A DNA stretch of 64,000 nt from Aquimonas sp002352135 (GTDB lineage: Bacteria > Pseudomonadota > Gammaproteobacteria > Xanthomonadales > Xanthomonadaceae). Numbering within the stretch: the stretch's first letter is position 1; each line of letters begins with the position of its first letter. The notes under the pieces are model-generated. The model was not told the DNA's origin and made no database searches. It was given only the letters and a program-made list of their open reading frames with translations. Below are positions 8,610-16,952 of the stretch, one piece after another. Position numbers and translations under genes: made by a program. Location of the stretch: NCBI GenBank assembly GCA_035440755.1, contig DAORND010000005.1, forward strand, positions 1-64,000, written 5' to 3'.

Positions 8610-10991
8610 ATGAAATTCCCGGAATCCTGGCTGCGCGCGCATGTCGAGGTGTCAGCCACCACGGCCGAGTTGGAACACCGCCTGACCATGATTGGTCTTG
8701 AAGTCGAGGGCGTCGAGTACCTCGGCGCGGGACTGGATGGCGTTGTTGTGGCGGAGATCTTGCGTTGCGAGCGTCATCCCGAAGCCGATCGGTTGCAGGT
8801 TTGCGCGGTGTCTGTCGCGGCGGGCAAGACCGTCCAGATCGTTTGCGGTGCGCCAAACGCCCGCGCAGGCTTGAAAGCGCCCCTGGCAACGGTGGGTGCG
8901 GTCTTGCCGGGTGGGATGCAAATCAAGCCAGCGAAGCTGCGTGGCGTCGATTCGCAGGGCATGTTGTGTTCGGCCAAAGAGCTGGGCATCGATGCCGACG
9001 CGTCGGGTCTGCTTGAACTGCCTGACGATGCCGTGGTGGGGCAAGCAATCACCACCCATCTGAACTTGCCGGAGGCGATCATCGAGCTGGGCCTGACGCC
9101 GAATCGCGGTGATTGCTTCAGTCTGCGTGGTATCGCGTTCGACGTTGCTGCGGCCTTTGGCGCACGTGCCAAGCCCTTCAATGTTGAGCCTGCGGTGAGC
9201 CATTCTGATGTGGCCACACCCAAGGTGCGTCTGGAAGCCGGGCGTGATTGTCCACGCTATTGCGGGCGTGCCATCGAAGGACTGGACGCGAATGCGCCCA
9301 CCCCGAGTTGGATGCGTCAGCGCCTACAGCGCAGTGGCCTGCGCCCGATCAGCCTGCTGGTCGATGTCACCAACTACGTGATGCTTGAGCTTGGGCAGCC
9401 GATGCACGCCTTTGATCGCGACAGCGTTCGTGGCGACATCGTGGTGCGACGTTCGGCAGGCAATGAATGCCTCAGTTTGCTGGATGCGCGGGAAGTCACG
9501 GTCGGTGCCGAGTACCTGTTGATTGCCGATGATGTTGGCCCGTTGGCCTTGGCCGGGGTCATGGGTGGCTTGCACAGCCGAATCACCGACGCGACCGCTG
9601 CGGTATTTCTGGAAAGTGCGCACTTTGCGCCCGACGCGATTATCGGACGGGCCCGCAATCTGGGCATGCATACCGATGCGTCGCACCGCTTCGAGCGTGG
9701 CGTCGATCCGGAACTGCCGCGCACAGCGATCGAGTATGCGACCCGGTTGATCATTGACATAGCAGGCGGTCGAGCCGGTCCGATCGTCGAGGCGGTGCTA
9801 CCCGATCAGTTGCCGGTGCGACACGCGGTGACCTTGCGACGGGCGCGGTTGGCTCGTTTGCTCGGTGTGAAAATCGAGGATGACGAAGTCCTCCGTGTGC
9901 TCAATGCATTGGACATGCAGGTCGAGGAGACGCCAGATGGCTGGGTGGTCACGCCGCCAACGCGTCGCTTTGACATCGCGATCGAGGAGGACTTGATCGA
10001 GGAAGTCGCCCGCATCCATGGTTACGAACGCATTCCCCAACTCGCGCCGAGTGGTCAATTGGTGCTGGCGCCGGAGACCGAGTCGATGGTCTCGGATCGG
10101 GCATTGCGCGATCAGCTCGCATCGCGTGGCTACTCCGAAGCGATCAATTTTGCCTTTGTGGACGGCAGTCTGCTGAACACATGGGGTTTGCAGGGGGACG
10201 CCATTGCGCTGGCCAATCCGCTTTCCGCCGAGTTGGGCGTGATGCGGACCAGTCTGCTCCCGGGTTTGGTCGAGAGTGTGAAGCGCAATCTTGCGCGTCA
10301 GGAATCGCGGCCAAGACTGTTCGAGTTGGGGCGCGTATTCCAGCGTGGCACGGAGGGACCCATTGAGTCCCTGCGAATCGCCGCTGTGGCGGTTGGCAAT
10401 GTGGCGGCGGAACAATGGTCGCAGAACAAACGGGCCATCGATTTCTACGATCTGAAGGGCGATATCGAATCGCTGCTGGCGCTGACGGCGGATGGCGATT
10501 CCGTGCGTTTCGTGCCGACCCAAGCGGATTGGCTGCACCCCGGACGCAGTGCCGACCTGTGGCGCGACGACGTCTGTATCGGTCATCTTGGCATTCTTCA
10601 TCCGCGGCTGACACGAAACCTGGATATCGATCAGGATGTAGCGGTTTTCGAGGCCGATATTCATTTGCTAGCTCGCCGGACTGTTCCAAAGGCGCGGTCC
10701 GTCTCGCGCTTTCCTGCCGTTCGTCGGGATATTTCCGTACTCGTCGGCGCGCAACATCCATGGTCAGCGCTCCAGTCTGCGATCCGCCAATGTCTGGGAG
10801 CCCGTCTGGTCGCGGTCTCCGTGTTCGATCAGTATCAGGGACCAGGCGTAGAAGCGGGATTCAGAAGTCTCGCTATGGGCTTGATTCTGCAGGACGTTTC
10901 CCGCACCCTTACGGATCAGGATGCAGACCAGGCGGTGGCTGATGTGCTTGCCACCCTGAATCATGAATTCGGCGCCAAGCTCAGGGGGTGA
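8610..10991 (+). CDS. pheT: Phenylalanyl-tRNA synthetase beta subunit
   Basis: Beta subunit of the tRNA-Phe synthetase, which carries editing and tRNA-binding functions. The 793-residue protein begins MKFPESWLRAHV and shows the EMAP-like tRNA-binding domain (about 40-150, with VCGAPNARAGLKAPLA), the B3/B4 editing domain (about 210-385, with HAFDRDSVRGDIVV), the B5 DNA-binding-like domain, the catalytic-like core (RPRLFELGRVF) and the C-terminal ferredoxin-like anticodon-binding domain (about 700-793, with SRFPAVRRDISVLV). This is the standard bacterial length and order. ihfA begins one base after its TGA. Confidence 0.98.
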   Translation: MKFPESWLRAHVEVSATTAELEHRLTMIGLEVEGVEYLGAGLDGVVVAEILRCERHPEADRLQVCAVSVAAGKTVQIVCGAPNARAGLKAPLATVGAVLPGGMQIKPAKLRGVDSQGMLCSAKELGIDADASGLLELPDDAVVGQAITTHLNLPEAIIELGLTPNRGDCFSLRGIAFDVAAAFGARAKPFNVEPAVSHSDVATPKVRLEAGRDCPRYCGRAIEGLDANAPTPSWMRQRLQRSGLRPISLLVDVTNYVMLELGQPMHAFDRDSVRGDIVVRRSAGNECLSLLDAREVTVGAEYLLIADDVGPLALAGVMGGLHSRITDATAAVFLESAHFAPDAIIGRARNLGMHTDASHRFERGVDPELPRTAIEYATRLIIDIAGGRAGPIVEAVLPDQLPVRHAVTLRRARLARLLGVKIEDDEVLRVLNALDMQVEETPDGWVVTPPTRRFDIAIEEDLIEEVARIHGYERIPQLAPSGQLVLAPETESMVSDRALRDQLASRGYSEAINFAFVDGSLLNTWGLQGDAIALANPLSAELGVMRTSLLPGLVESVKRNLARQESRPRLFELGRVFQRGTEGPIESLRIAAVAVGNVAAEQWSQNKRAIDFYDLKGDIESLLALTADGDSVRFVPTQADWLHPGRSADLWRDDVCIGHLGILHPRLTRNLDIDQDVAVFEADIHLLARRTVPKARSVSRFPAVRRDISVLVGAQHPWSALQSAIRQCLGARLVAVSVFDQYQGPGVEAGFRSLAMGLILQDVSRTLTDQDADQAVADVLATLNHEFGAKLRG

Positions 10992-10992
10992 C

Positions 10993-11292
10993 ATGGCACT
11001 GACCAAGGCTGAAATGGCAGAGCGTTTGTTTGACGATGTCGGTCTTAACAAACGTGAAGCGAAAGAGTTTGTCGATGCTTTTTTTGATGCGCTGAGTCTG
11101 ACGCTCGAAAAGGGGCAGCAGGTCAAGCTGTCGGGCTTTGGCAATTTCGATTTGCGACGCAAGAATCAACGCCCGGGCCGCAATCCGAAGACCGGTGAAG
11201 AAATACCGATTTCGGCACGCACTGTGGTTACTTTCCGTCCGGGTCAAAAACTCAAGGAGCGCGTAGAAGCCTATGTTGGACCAGGGCAGTAA
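10993..11292 (+). CDS. ihfA: Integration host factor alpha subunit
   Basis: Alpha chain of the IHF heterodimer, a sequence-specific DNA-bending nucleoid protein that helps recombination and sigma-54 promoters. The 99-residue product starts MALTKAEMAERLFDDVG and includes the beta-arm motif RKNQRPGRNPKTGEEIPI with the conserved proline that intercalates DNA, ending TFRPGQKLKERVE. The ATG at 10993 lies one base after the pheT stop, so it is probably coupled; an in-frame ATG at 10963 lies inside pheT and adds non-family residues. The MerR-type gene overlaps its end by 20 bases. Confidence 0.97.
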   Translation: MALTKAEMAERLFDDVGLNKREAKEFVDAFFDALSLTLEKGQQVKLSGFGNFDLRRKNQRPGRNPKTGEEIPISARTVVTFRPGQKLKERVEAYVGPGQ

Positions 11293-11629
11293 CGCCGAGC
11301 TCCCGCCGATTCCGGCCAAGCGCTACTTCACCATTGGTGAAGTCAGTGAGCTATGTCAGGTCAAACCGCATGTTTTGCGTTACTGGGAGACCGAGTTTGA
11401 CGGCCTCAATCCCGTCAAGCGACGCGGTAATCGACGCTATTACCAGCGTCATGATGTGTTGACCATCCGGCAGATTCGTGGGCTGCTTTACGATGAAGGC
11501 TTCACCATCACCGGGGCTCGCCAGCGTTTGCAGGGCGAGCACGGTAAGCAGGCCGCAGGCCTTTCGGCGCAGGTCATCAAGCAAGTCCGGCTGGAACTTG
11601 AAGACATTCTGCAACTGCTGAAGCGTTGA
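11273..11629 (+). CDS. MerR-family transcriptional regulator downstream of ihfA
   Basis: A 118-residue protein with an N-terminal MerR winged helix (KRYFTIGEVSELCQVKPHVLRYWETEF, then RGNRRYYQRHDVLTI, about residues 16-70) and a short helical tail without metal-binding cysteines or an effector domain. This gene follows ihfA in many Gammaproteobacteria and its target is generally unknown. It overlaps ihfA by 20 bases, so it is translated from the same message and closes the thrS operon. Nothing in the sequence shows what signal it senses. Confidence 0.93.
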   Translation: MLDQGSNAELPPIPAKRYFTIGEVSELCQVKPHVLRYWETEFDGLNPVKRRGNRRYYQRHDVLTIRQIRGLLYDEGFTITGARQRLQGEHGKQAAGLSAQVIKQVRLELEDILQLLKR

Positions 11630-11667
11630 GATCGCGGTTGCGCGTTGGACTGATCAATGTCGATGAG

Positions 11668-11696
11668 GCGACAACTTGAATTTGCCGCGCTATAAT
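11668..11696 (+). promoter_or_regulatory. Promoter of tRNA-Pro
   Basis: A perfect -10 TATAAT (11691-11696) lies 17 bases after GCGACA (11668-11673), a four-of-six match to TTGACA. The bases directly after the -10 are very G+C-rich (GCGCGGCCCGG), a discriminator of the type linked to growth-rate and stringent control of stable-RNA promoters. The mature tRNA begins about 43 bases downstream of the -10. Confidence 0.65.
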
Positions 11697-11739
11697 GCGC
11701 GGCCCGGCGAGCGCTTCAGCTTGCGGGGATGCAACATGT

Positions 11740-11816
11740 CGGGGCGTAGCGCAGCCTGGTAGCGCATTTGCCTGGGGGGCAAAGGGTCGTCGGTTCAAAT
11801 CCGGCCGCCCCGACCA
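11740..11816 (+). tRNA. tRNA-Pro, anticodon GGG
   Basis: A 77-base cloverleaf with encoded CCA. The acceptor stem is CGGGGCG (11740-11746) paired with CGCCCCG, followed by A and CCA (11814-11816). The D-arm contains AGCGCAGCCTGGTAGCGC, and the T-arm has GGTTCAAATCC. The anticodon stem TTTGC/GCAAA closes a seven-base loop CTGGGGG with GGG at positions 34-36, reading proline codons CCC and CCU. It is the only tRNA seen in the window. Confidence 0.97.
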
Positions 11817-11929
11817 TTTTCTTTCAGCGTGATGGTGATTCGAGCCTCATGTACTCGCTCCAGCGGCTCGCTGCGTGGCAGCCCAGTGAGTTCGCTTCAG
11901 TCCTCAGAGCTTCGCCTTCGTCCCCTCCG

Positions 11930-12163
11930 CTACGCTTGCGTGTCCGCTCGCGCTCGCTGCGTAAGCAGGTACCAGAGCCCATAGCCCAGTCCCAACACCA
12001 ACCACGCCAGCACGGTGATCTTGACAAAGCTCGCGATGGACGCCTTTCCACACCAGTCGCCCAAGGTAGGCGTGGGACCGTCACAGCCGAAGGCGAGGAT
12101 CGCAAAGGCGATACCCGGGCCCAGGTGTAGAAAGCTCAGCGCGAGAATCACCATCCGCAACAT
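11930..12163 (-). CDS. Small two-helix membrane protein of unknown function
   Basis: A 77-residue protein with two likely membrane segments: MVILALSFLHLGPGIAFAIL at the N-terminus and ITVLAWLVLGLGYGLWYLL near the C-terminus. Between them is a short loop with two cysteines (FGCDGPTPTLGDWCGKAS), and a basic tail (TQRARADTQA) follows. Hydrophobicity, the charged tail and codon use look real, but no family was recognised with certainty. It lies convergent to the tRNA-Pro gene, with no partner gene on its strand close by. Function unknown. Confidence 0.6.
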   Translation of the reverse strand: MLRMVILALSFLHLGPGIAFAILAFGCDGPTPTLGDWCGKASIASFVKITVLAWLVLGLGYGLWYLLTQRARADTQA

Positions 12164-12290
12164 GCCTCAACTCCTAAGCCCGAAGTGGATCAGTGCATTT
12201 TCGACGGAACGGGGCGCGCTTGCATACGGACGGGTCTGATCGGCGTGGGTGTCAGAGGTGCTCACGCCGCCGTCGCACCGATAGCAGAAA

Positions 12291-12319
12291 CAAAACGGGA
12301 AGCCTATTGGGCTTCCCGT
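12291..12319 (-). terminator. Intrinsic terminator downstream of hemE
   Basis: The arms ACGGGAAGCC (12295-12304) and GGCTTCCCGT (12310-12319) form a 10-bp stem with a five-base loop. On the minus strand the hairpin is followed by TTTTG (12294-12291). It lies about 140 bases after the hemE stop, so it probably ends the aroK-aroB-WGR-hemE transcript. On the plus strand the hairpin is followed by AAAA and would not terminate. Confidence 0.75.
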
Positions 12320-12456
12320 AAAACCGGATCGGAGCCGGCATTATTCTTACTGTTTTCGCATCAGGGGCGTGTCCGGCAATGCCGTGAACACGAGCCAATG
12401 TTAGAACAGTGTTATTTCTTCCGCAAGTGTCTAGAAAAGTGCCATAACCATTTGAT

Positions 12457-13530
12457 TTAAATGGAGTAAATCCGTGCGGAATGCTCGTGCACGGCGTCCA
12501 CCAGCACGCGAACCAGCTCGGGATTCATGTCCGGCGACACGCCGTGACCGAGGTTGAAGACATGGCCGGGGCCGTGACCATACGACTCCAGTGTGGTCGC
12601 GACTTCCCGGCGGATGGTATCCGCGTCGGCATACAGCGTGATTGGATCAAGATTGCCTTGCAGCGCTACGCGGCCACCTGTGCGCGCACGGGCTTCGCCG
12701 AGGTCGACCAACCAGTCGACACCCAGCGCTTCCGCGCCAGTGCTCGCGAGTTCTTCCAAATAGGCGGCGTTGCCCTTGCCAAACAGAATCAAGGGCGTGT
12801 TCTCCGCGCCTTGACCGCGGTCCAGTTCGGCGGCAATGCGCGCCATGTAGCGCAAAGAAAATTCCCGATACAAACGCGGCGACAGCACCCCTCCCCAGGT
12901 ATCGAACACCTGCAGGGCCTGTGCACCGGCCGCGCGCTGTGCGGCGAGGTAGGCAATGACTGCATCCGTCGTGACTTCAAGCAATTGGTGCAGCGCCTTC
13001 GGTTCGTTGAGCGCCATCGCCTTGATGCGGGAGAAGTTTTCCGACCCGCCGCCTTCCACCATGTAGCAGGCCAATGTCCACGGACTGCCGGAAAACCCAA
13101 TCAGCGGGACTCTGCCCTGCAACTCCCGACGAATCAGCGTGACGGCATCTATCACATAGCCGAGCTCCTGCGCCATATCGGGTACGGCCAGTCGGTCTAC
13201 ATCGGCCTGTGTGCGGATGGGGCGTTCAAACTTGGGGCCTTCACCCTCAGCGAAATACAGACCTAGGCCCATTGCATCCGGCACGGTCAGAATGTCGGAG
13301 AACAGGATCGCGGCATCCAGCTCAAAACGATCCAGTGGTTGCAGCGTCACTTCGCAAGCCAGTTCGGGCGTTTTGGCGAGGGCCAGAAAGCTGCCGGCGC
13401 GAGCGCGGGTGGCGCGATATTCGGGTAAATATCGCCCCGCCTGCCGCATGATCCACACCGGGGTGGCATCGACAGGTTGGCGGCGCAGTGCGCGCAGGAA
13501 ACGATCATTCTTCAGGGGGGCAAAGTTCAT
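12457..13530 (-). CDS. hemE: Uroporphyrinogen III decarboxylase
   Basis: Removes four carboxyl groups from uroporphyrinogen III to give coproporphyrinogen III in heme synthesis. No cofactor is needed. The 357-residue protein has the N-terminal signature MRQAGRYLPEYR (about residues 28-39), ILFSDILTVPDAMG with the conserved aspartate, the second signature GFSGSPWTLACYMVEG, FDTWGGVLSP, and the C-terminal FNLGHGVSPDMNPE. The start overlaps the stop of the upstream WGR-like gene by four bases, so it is coupled to it in an aroK-aroB-WGR-hemE series. Length and motifs match the family fully. Confidence 0.98.
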   Translation of the reverse strand: MNFAPLKNDRFLRALRRQPVDATPVWIMRQAGRYLPEYRATRARAGSFLALAKTPELACEVTLQPLDRFELDAAILFSDILTVPDAMGLGLYFAEGEGPKFERPIRTQADVDRLAVPDMAQELGYVIDAVTLIRRELQGRVPLIGFSGSPWTLACYMVEGGGSENFSRIKAMALNEPKALHQLLEVTTDAVIAYLAAQRAAGAQALQVFDTWGGVLSPRLYREFSLRYMARIAAELDRGQGAENTPLILFGKGNAAYLEELASTGAEALGVDWLVDLGEARARTGGRVALQGNLDPITLYADADTIRREVATTLESYGHGPGHVFNLGHGVSPDMNPELVRVLVDAVHEHSARIYSI

Positions 13531-13784
13531 GGACGTGGGGCCTCTGCGCCTTCGGCAAACATCACTCGAAAGCCGCGTTTCAGTTGTTGGTCGCGTGCCG
13601 CTTCGAAGGCCGAAATGGCCAGGGACGCGTCGGTAAAAATGTCGCGCTTGCGGGTGCTGCGTCCACCCATCAATCCAGATTCCCGGTCGAGGAACCAGCC
13701 GCCGAACAGATCCTGTTCAAGACTGAGTTTGACGAATTTCGGATTCTCGCCGGCGACAGGCGGTTGCTGAAGAAAGATGCGCAT
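13527..13784 (-). CDS. WGR-domain-like small protein
   Basis: An 85-residue protein that matches the pattern of stand-alone WGR proteins: an N-terminal strand segment (KFVKLSLEQDLFGGWFLDRE), a glycine-rich turn, and the C-terminal helix (FTDASLAISAFEAARDQQLKRGFR). WGR domains bind nucleic acid ends in PARP-type enzymes; free bacterial versions have no settled role. The name-giving W-G-R turn is degenerate here (ESGLMGGRS), so the call rests on the flanking pattern. It lies between aroB and hemE, and its stop overlaps the hemE start by four bases. Confidence 0.75.
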   Translation of the reverse strand: MRIFLQQPPVAGENPKFVKLSLEQDLFGGWFLDRESGLMGGRSTRKRDIFTDASLAISAFEAARDQQLKRGFRVMFAEGAEAPRP

Positions 13785-13836
13785 GCCTACATTCTATCCA
13801 GCGCGGGCCCTGTCGCGATGCATTGCGCTGTTGGAT

Positions 13837-14919
13837 TCATGCCCTCAGCACGGCAAGGACATTGGATTCCGGAATGTCGCGCACGATCTCAGCATGGCCG
13901 ATGCCTCGCCAAAGGATCAGTCGAAGCGCACCGGACAGCGATTTCTTGTCGAGACGCATCAGCTCCAGCAGATAGGCCGGTGTGTGCCCACCCGGCAGTT
14001 CAACGGGTAGTTGCAAACGGCGAAGCAGTGCGCCCAGACGATCGCTGTCATGAACCGTCGAACGCCCCAGTTGTGCAGACAGTCGTGCCGCCAGCAGCAT
14101 GCCGATGGATACGGCTTCGCCATGCAAGAGGCTGCCGTACTCGGTGGCGGTTTCCAGCGCGTGACCGAAGGTATGTCCGAAGTTGAGAAGGGCACGATCA
14201 CCTTGCTCGGTTTCGTCGCGAGCGACGACGTTTGCCTTGTGTTGGCAACTGCGCAGGATCGCCTCAATGATGACCTCGTCGCGACGGGCCAGCAGGTCTG
14301 TCGTGTGATCCTCAAGCCAGGCGAAAAACCCCTCGTCAAAGATCGCGCCGTATTTGACGACCTCGGCGAGACCCGCAGACAGTTCCCGTTGCGGTAGCGT
14401 GCTCAGTGTCGTGATGTCGGCGATCACAGCACGTGGTTGGTGAAAGGCGCCGACCAGATTCTTTCCTTCCGGCAGGTCGACCGCCGTTTTGCCGCCGACC
14501 GAAGAGTCGACCATGGCCAACAACGTGGTCGGCATCTGCACGAAGTCGATACCGCGCATCCAGCAGGCCGCAGCGAAGCCCGCCAGATCACCAACAACGC
14601 CGCCACCAAGCGCAACCACGCAGGCATCGCGATTGGCGCGCAGCATGGCAAGTGCATGCAGGGCCTCTGAAAAGCGCAACATTGTTTTTTCCTGCTCCCC
14701 AGGTGGTAGCACCAACTGGCCCACCTGGCGCCCATCGCTCTGCAAGGCCTCATCAATCGGCGGGAGATAGTGCGGCGCGACGTTTTCATCGCTGATCACC
14801 AGCACCTGTTTGCCGCGCAGGTAGGGCAACCAGAGTTCCTTGTTGGTCAGCAGTCCGCTGCCAACATGAATCGGATAGCGGCGCTGGGCGAGATCGACGT
14901 GCAGTGTTTGCATGTTCAT
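13837..14919 (-). CDS. aroB: 3-dehydroquinate synthase
   Basis: Converts DAHP to 3-dehydroquinate, step two of the shikimate pathway, using NAD and a divalent metal. The 360-residue protein shows ALGGGVVGDLAGFAA (NAD-binding), the substrate segment PTTLLAMVDSSVGGKTAVD, KNLVGAFHQP, LAEVVKYG and the metal-site GHTFGHALE. The start ATG (14919-14917) overlaps the aroK TGA in an ATGA junction; longer upstream frames read through aroK and are not family sequence. The aroK-aroB pair is the standard arrangement. Confidence 0.98.
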   Translation of the reverse strand: MNMQTLHVDLAQRRYPIHVGSGLLTNKELWLPYLRGKQVLVISDENVAPHYLPPIDEALQSDGRQVGQLVLPPGEQEKTMLRFSEALHALAMLRANRDACVVALGGGVVGDLAGFAAACWMRGIDFVQMPTTLLAMVDSSVGGKTAVDLPEGKNLVGAFHQPRAVIADITTLSTLPQRELSAGLAEVVKYGAIFDEGFFAWLEDHTTDLLARRDEVIIEAILRSCQHKANVVARDETEQGDRALLNFGHTFGHALETATEYGSLLHGEAVSIGMLLAARLSAQLGRSTVHDSDRLGALLRRLQLPVELPGGHTPAYLLELMRLDKKSLSGALRLILWRGIGHAEIVRDIPESNVLAVLRA

Positions 14920-15470
14920 TGCGCCACGGTGCCCGAACTCTGTTCGCGCTTCCAACGTCGATTCAGCACATGGCAGAGGCGATCCGCCGCCTGACTGGCG
15001 TGCGCTTGGTCGGACTCGAAGACCAGATCGGCGGTTTCCCGGTACAGCGGACCACGGACTCTTGCCATTTCCTGCAGGCGCGAGTCGCGGTCGGGCGTGG
15101 CCAGCAAAGGGCGTGATGTGTCGTGTCGAAGGCGCTGCAACTGCTGCTCGACTGATGTCCGCAGGTAGACCACAAAGCCGCTTCGCCGCAGTAAATCGCG
15201 GTTTTGCGCAAGCAACACGGCACCGCCACCGGTTGCAATGACGCAGTCGGATTGCGAACACAGTGTGGTCAGCGCTTCGAATTCCCGACGGCGGAATAGG
15301 CCTTCGCCTTCCATCTCGAAAATGACATTGATAGAGGCACCCGCTTGTCGTTCGATTTCCTGGTCGGCGTCAAAGAACGCCAGGCCAAATCGTTTCGCCA
15401 AGCGCTTGCCTATCGTGCTTTTCCCTGCGCCCATCGGGCCGATCAGGATGAGATTCGACGCCGGATTCAT
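14916..15470 (-). CDS. aroK: Shikimate kinase
   Basis: Phosphorylates shikimate at the 3-hydroxyl with ATP. The 184-residue protein has Walker A GPMGAGKST near residues 11-19, the shikimate-binding DADQEIE aspartate, the GEGLFRRREFEAL segment, the ATGGGAVL motif and the LID arginine region TSRPLL. Full family length. It is first in the leftward aroK-aroB-WGR-hemE group and divergent from the exosortase gene, whose start is only about 50 bases away, so the two promoters must overlap. Confidence 0.97.
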   Translation of the reverse strand: MNPASNLILIGPMGAGKSTIGKRLAKRFGLAFFDADQEIERQAGASINVIFEMEGEGLFRRREFEALTTLCSQSDCVIATGGGAVLLAQNRDLLRRSGFVVYLRTSVEQQLQRLRHDTSRPLLATPDRDSRLQEMARVRGPLYRETADLVFESDQAHASQAADRLCHVLNRRWKREQSSGTVAQ

Positions 15471-15518
15471 GCGGCGATGCTAGCATTGCCGACTGACGTC
15501 TTTCGGGTGCTCCCCTCA

Positions 15519-16031
15519 ATGCTGCGATTCTTTGTCCTGTTCATGGGCTTGCTGGTTGCGATGTTCTCGTTCCGCATCACCGAGTTCGCTCATGAGTATT
15601 TCACGTTGCCATTCACCAGTGTGCTGGCGGCGGTCAGCACCAACTTGATCACTCTTTTCGACAAGGACGTGTTGGCAACAGGCGATGTCATTCAAAGCCT
15701 CAGTACGGGTTTCGCGGTTCAGATCGCACCGGGCTGCGACGGCATCGAGGCTGTCATCATTCTGATCGCAGCTCTGGGGGCGTTCCCCGCACCTTGGCGG
15801 TTCAAGCTGTACGGCGCGGTGATCGGTTTTTTTGCCATCCAGGCGCTCAACATCGTGCGCATCATCAGCCTGTTCTACCTCGGTCAGTGGGACCGGCACT
15901 GGTTTGACTGGTTTCACCTCTACCTGTGGCAGGCGCTCATCATTCTGGATGCGCTGGGCGTGTGGTTGATCTGGCTGCGCTATTTGCCAAAGCCTGCGCG
16001 AGCGAAGCCGGCATCCGGGACGAGCGCCTGA
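15519..16031 (+). CDS. xrtH: Exosortase H (XrtH-type), stand-alone
   Basis: Multi-pass membrane protein of the exosortase/archaeosortase family, predicted cysteine transpeptidases that cleave C-terminal sorting tripartite signals of secreted proteins. The 170-residue protein has about five hydrophobic segments and the catalytic triad in order: Cys73 in APGCDGIEAV, Arg114 in NIVRIISLFYLG, His133 in FDWFHLYLWQ. The short length and lack of a fused domain fit XrtH, which elsewhere pairs with IPTL-type C-terminal signals. No such signal was seen in this window. The ATG at 15519 follows a GGGTG; an ATG at 15477 would add 14 residues. An SDR gene follows 22 bases on. Confidence 0.88.
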   Translation: MLRFFVLFMGLLVAMFSFRITEFAHEYFTLPFTSVLAAVSTNLITLFDKDVLATGDVIQSLSTGFAVQIAPGCDGIEAVIILIAALGAFPAPWRFKLYGAVIGFFAIQALNIVRIISLFYLGQWDRHWFDWFHLYLWQALIILDALGVWLIWLRYLPKPARAKPASGTSA

Positions 16032-16053
16032 AGTTGCGCGCGATGGAGCATCG

Positions 16054-16902
16054 ATGCCGCACGCGTTGATTCTGGGCTGCGGTGACTTGGGTAGTCGGAC
16101 CGCGCAGTTGTTGATTGCGGACGGCTATTCCGCTACCGGTGTGCGTCGTCGACCATTTGTTTTGCCCGGAGGCGTTGCGCTGTCGCTTGATCTTGCCGAT
16201 CCGCAAGCCATCGAACAGTTGCCGAGGCGCGCGGACGTGGTCATTGTCGCGCTGACGCCCAGTCAGCGTACGCCAGAGGCCTACCGAGCCACCTACCTTG
16301 ACCTGCCGCGCCTGGTTTCGCGGACCGTCACTGCGCCGCACTGGGTGTTCGTGTCCAGCACGGCAGTGTACGGGGAGCACCAGACGACACTGCCGGATCG
16401 CTGGATTGACGAGACCGTGTTGCCAGCGCCGGATCGCTTCAATGGCGAAGTGCTTCTCGCGGCAGAGCAACAACTACGCGCACAAGTCCCGCGTCTGACG
16501 GTTGTGCGCTGTTCGGGGCTATACGGACCGGGGCGCACTGCGCTCATCGCGCGCGCTGCGCGCGGCGACAAGGGCGATTCGCAGTGGACCAACCGGATTC
16601 ATATCGATGATGCGGCGCGCGCGGTTCATTGGTGCGTGACGGCAGGGTGTGTGCCTGAAAACGTCATCGCAACCGACCTGCTGCCGTCGGTGAGCGCCGA
16701 CGTGCACAGTTGGATTTCCGCCCAGCAAAGCGGCGAATGCCCGGAAACGGTTGTGTTGCACAGTCATGGGCAGGGCAGGCGCTTACGGCCCCAAGCGCTA
16801 CTCGACGCAGGATTTGAGTGGCGCTTTCCGAGCTTTCGAGAGGGCTACCGCGAGTTGTTGAAAGCAAGCAACGATTCCCCGCAGGCTCCGCTGGCGTTAT
16901 AG
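16054..16902 (+). CDS. SDR-family NAD(P)-dependent epimerase/dehydratase-like protein
   Basis: A 282-residue atypical short-chain dehydrogenase with an N-terminal Rossmann glycine motif (LILGCGDLGSRTAQLL, residues about 5-20), VIVALTPSQRTPEAY as the strand-four region, VFVSSTAVYGEH as the Ser/Tyr region of extended SDRs, and VVRCSGLYGPGR. The exact Tyr-x-x-x-Lys pair is not clear, as in YeeZ-type NAD-binding relatives. It starts 22 bases after the exosortase stop, so the two may be co-transcribed. Substrate unknown; a role in sugar or envelope metabolism would only be a guess from the fold. Confidence 0.85.
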   Translation: MPHALILGCGDLGSRTAQLLIADGYSATGVRRRPFVLPGGVALSLDLADPQAIEQLPRRADVVIVALTPSQRTPEAYRATYLDLPRLVSRTVTAPHWVFVSSTAVYGEHQTTLPDRWIDETVLPAPDRFNGEVLLAAEQQLRAQVPRLTVVRCSGLYGPGRTALIARAARGDKGDSQWTNRIHIDDAARAVHWCVTAGCVPENVIATDLLPSVSADVHSWISAQQSGECPETVVLHSHGQGRRLRPQALLDAGFEWRFPSFREGYRELLKASNDSPQAPLAL

Positions 16903-16952
16903 TGCCGTGACATTTGTTTTCCGTTGATCGCACGCCTTGAGGATGCCTTCAC

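Noticed and set aside
11866..11962. Repeated GCTCGCTGCGT words (11866-11876 and 11952-11962)
   Set aside because: Only two short copies in G+C-rich DNA, one inside the small membrane-protein gene; not enough to call an element.
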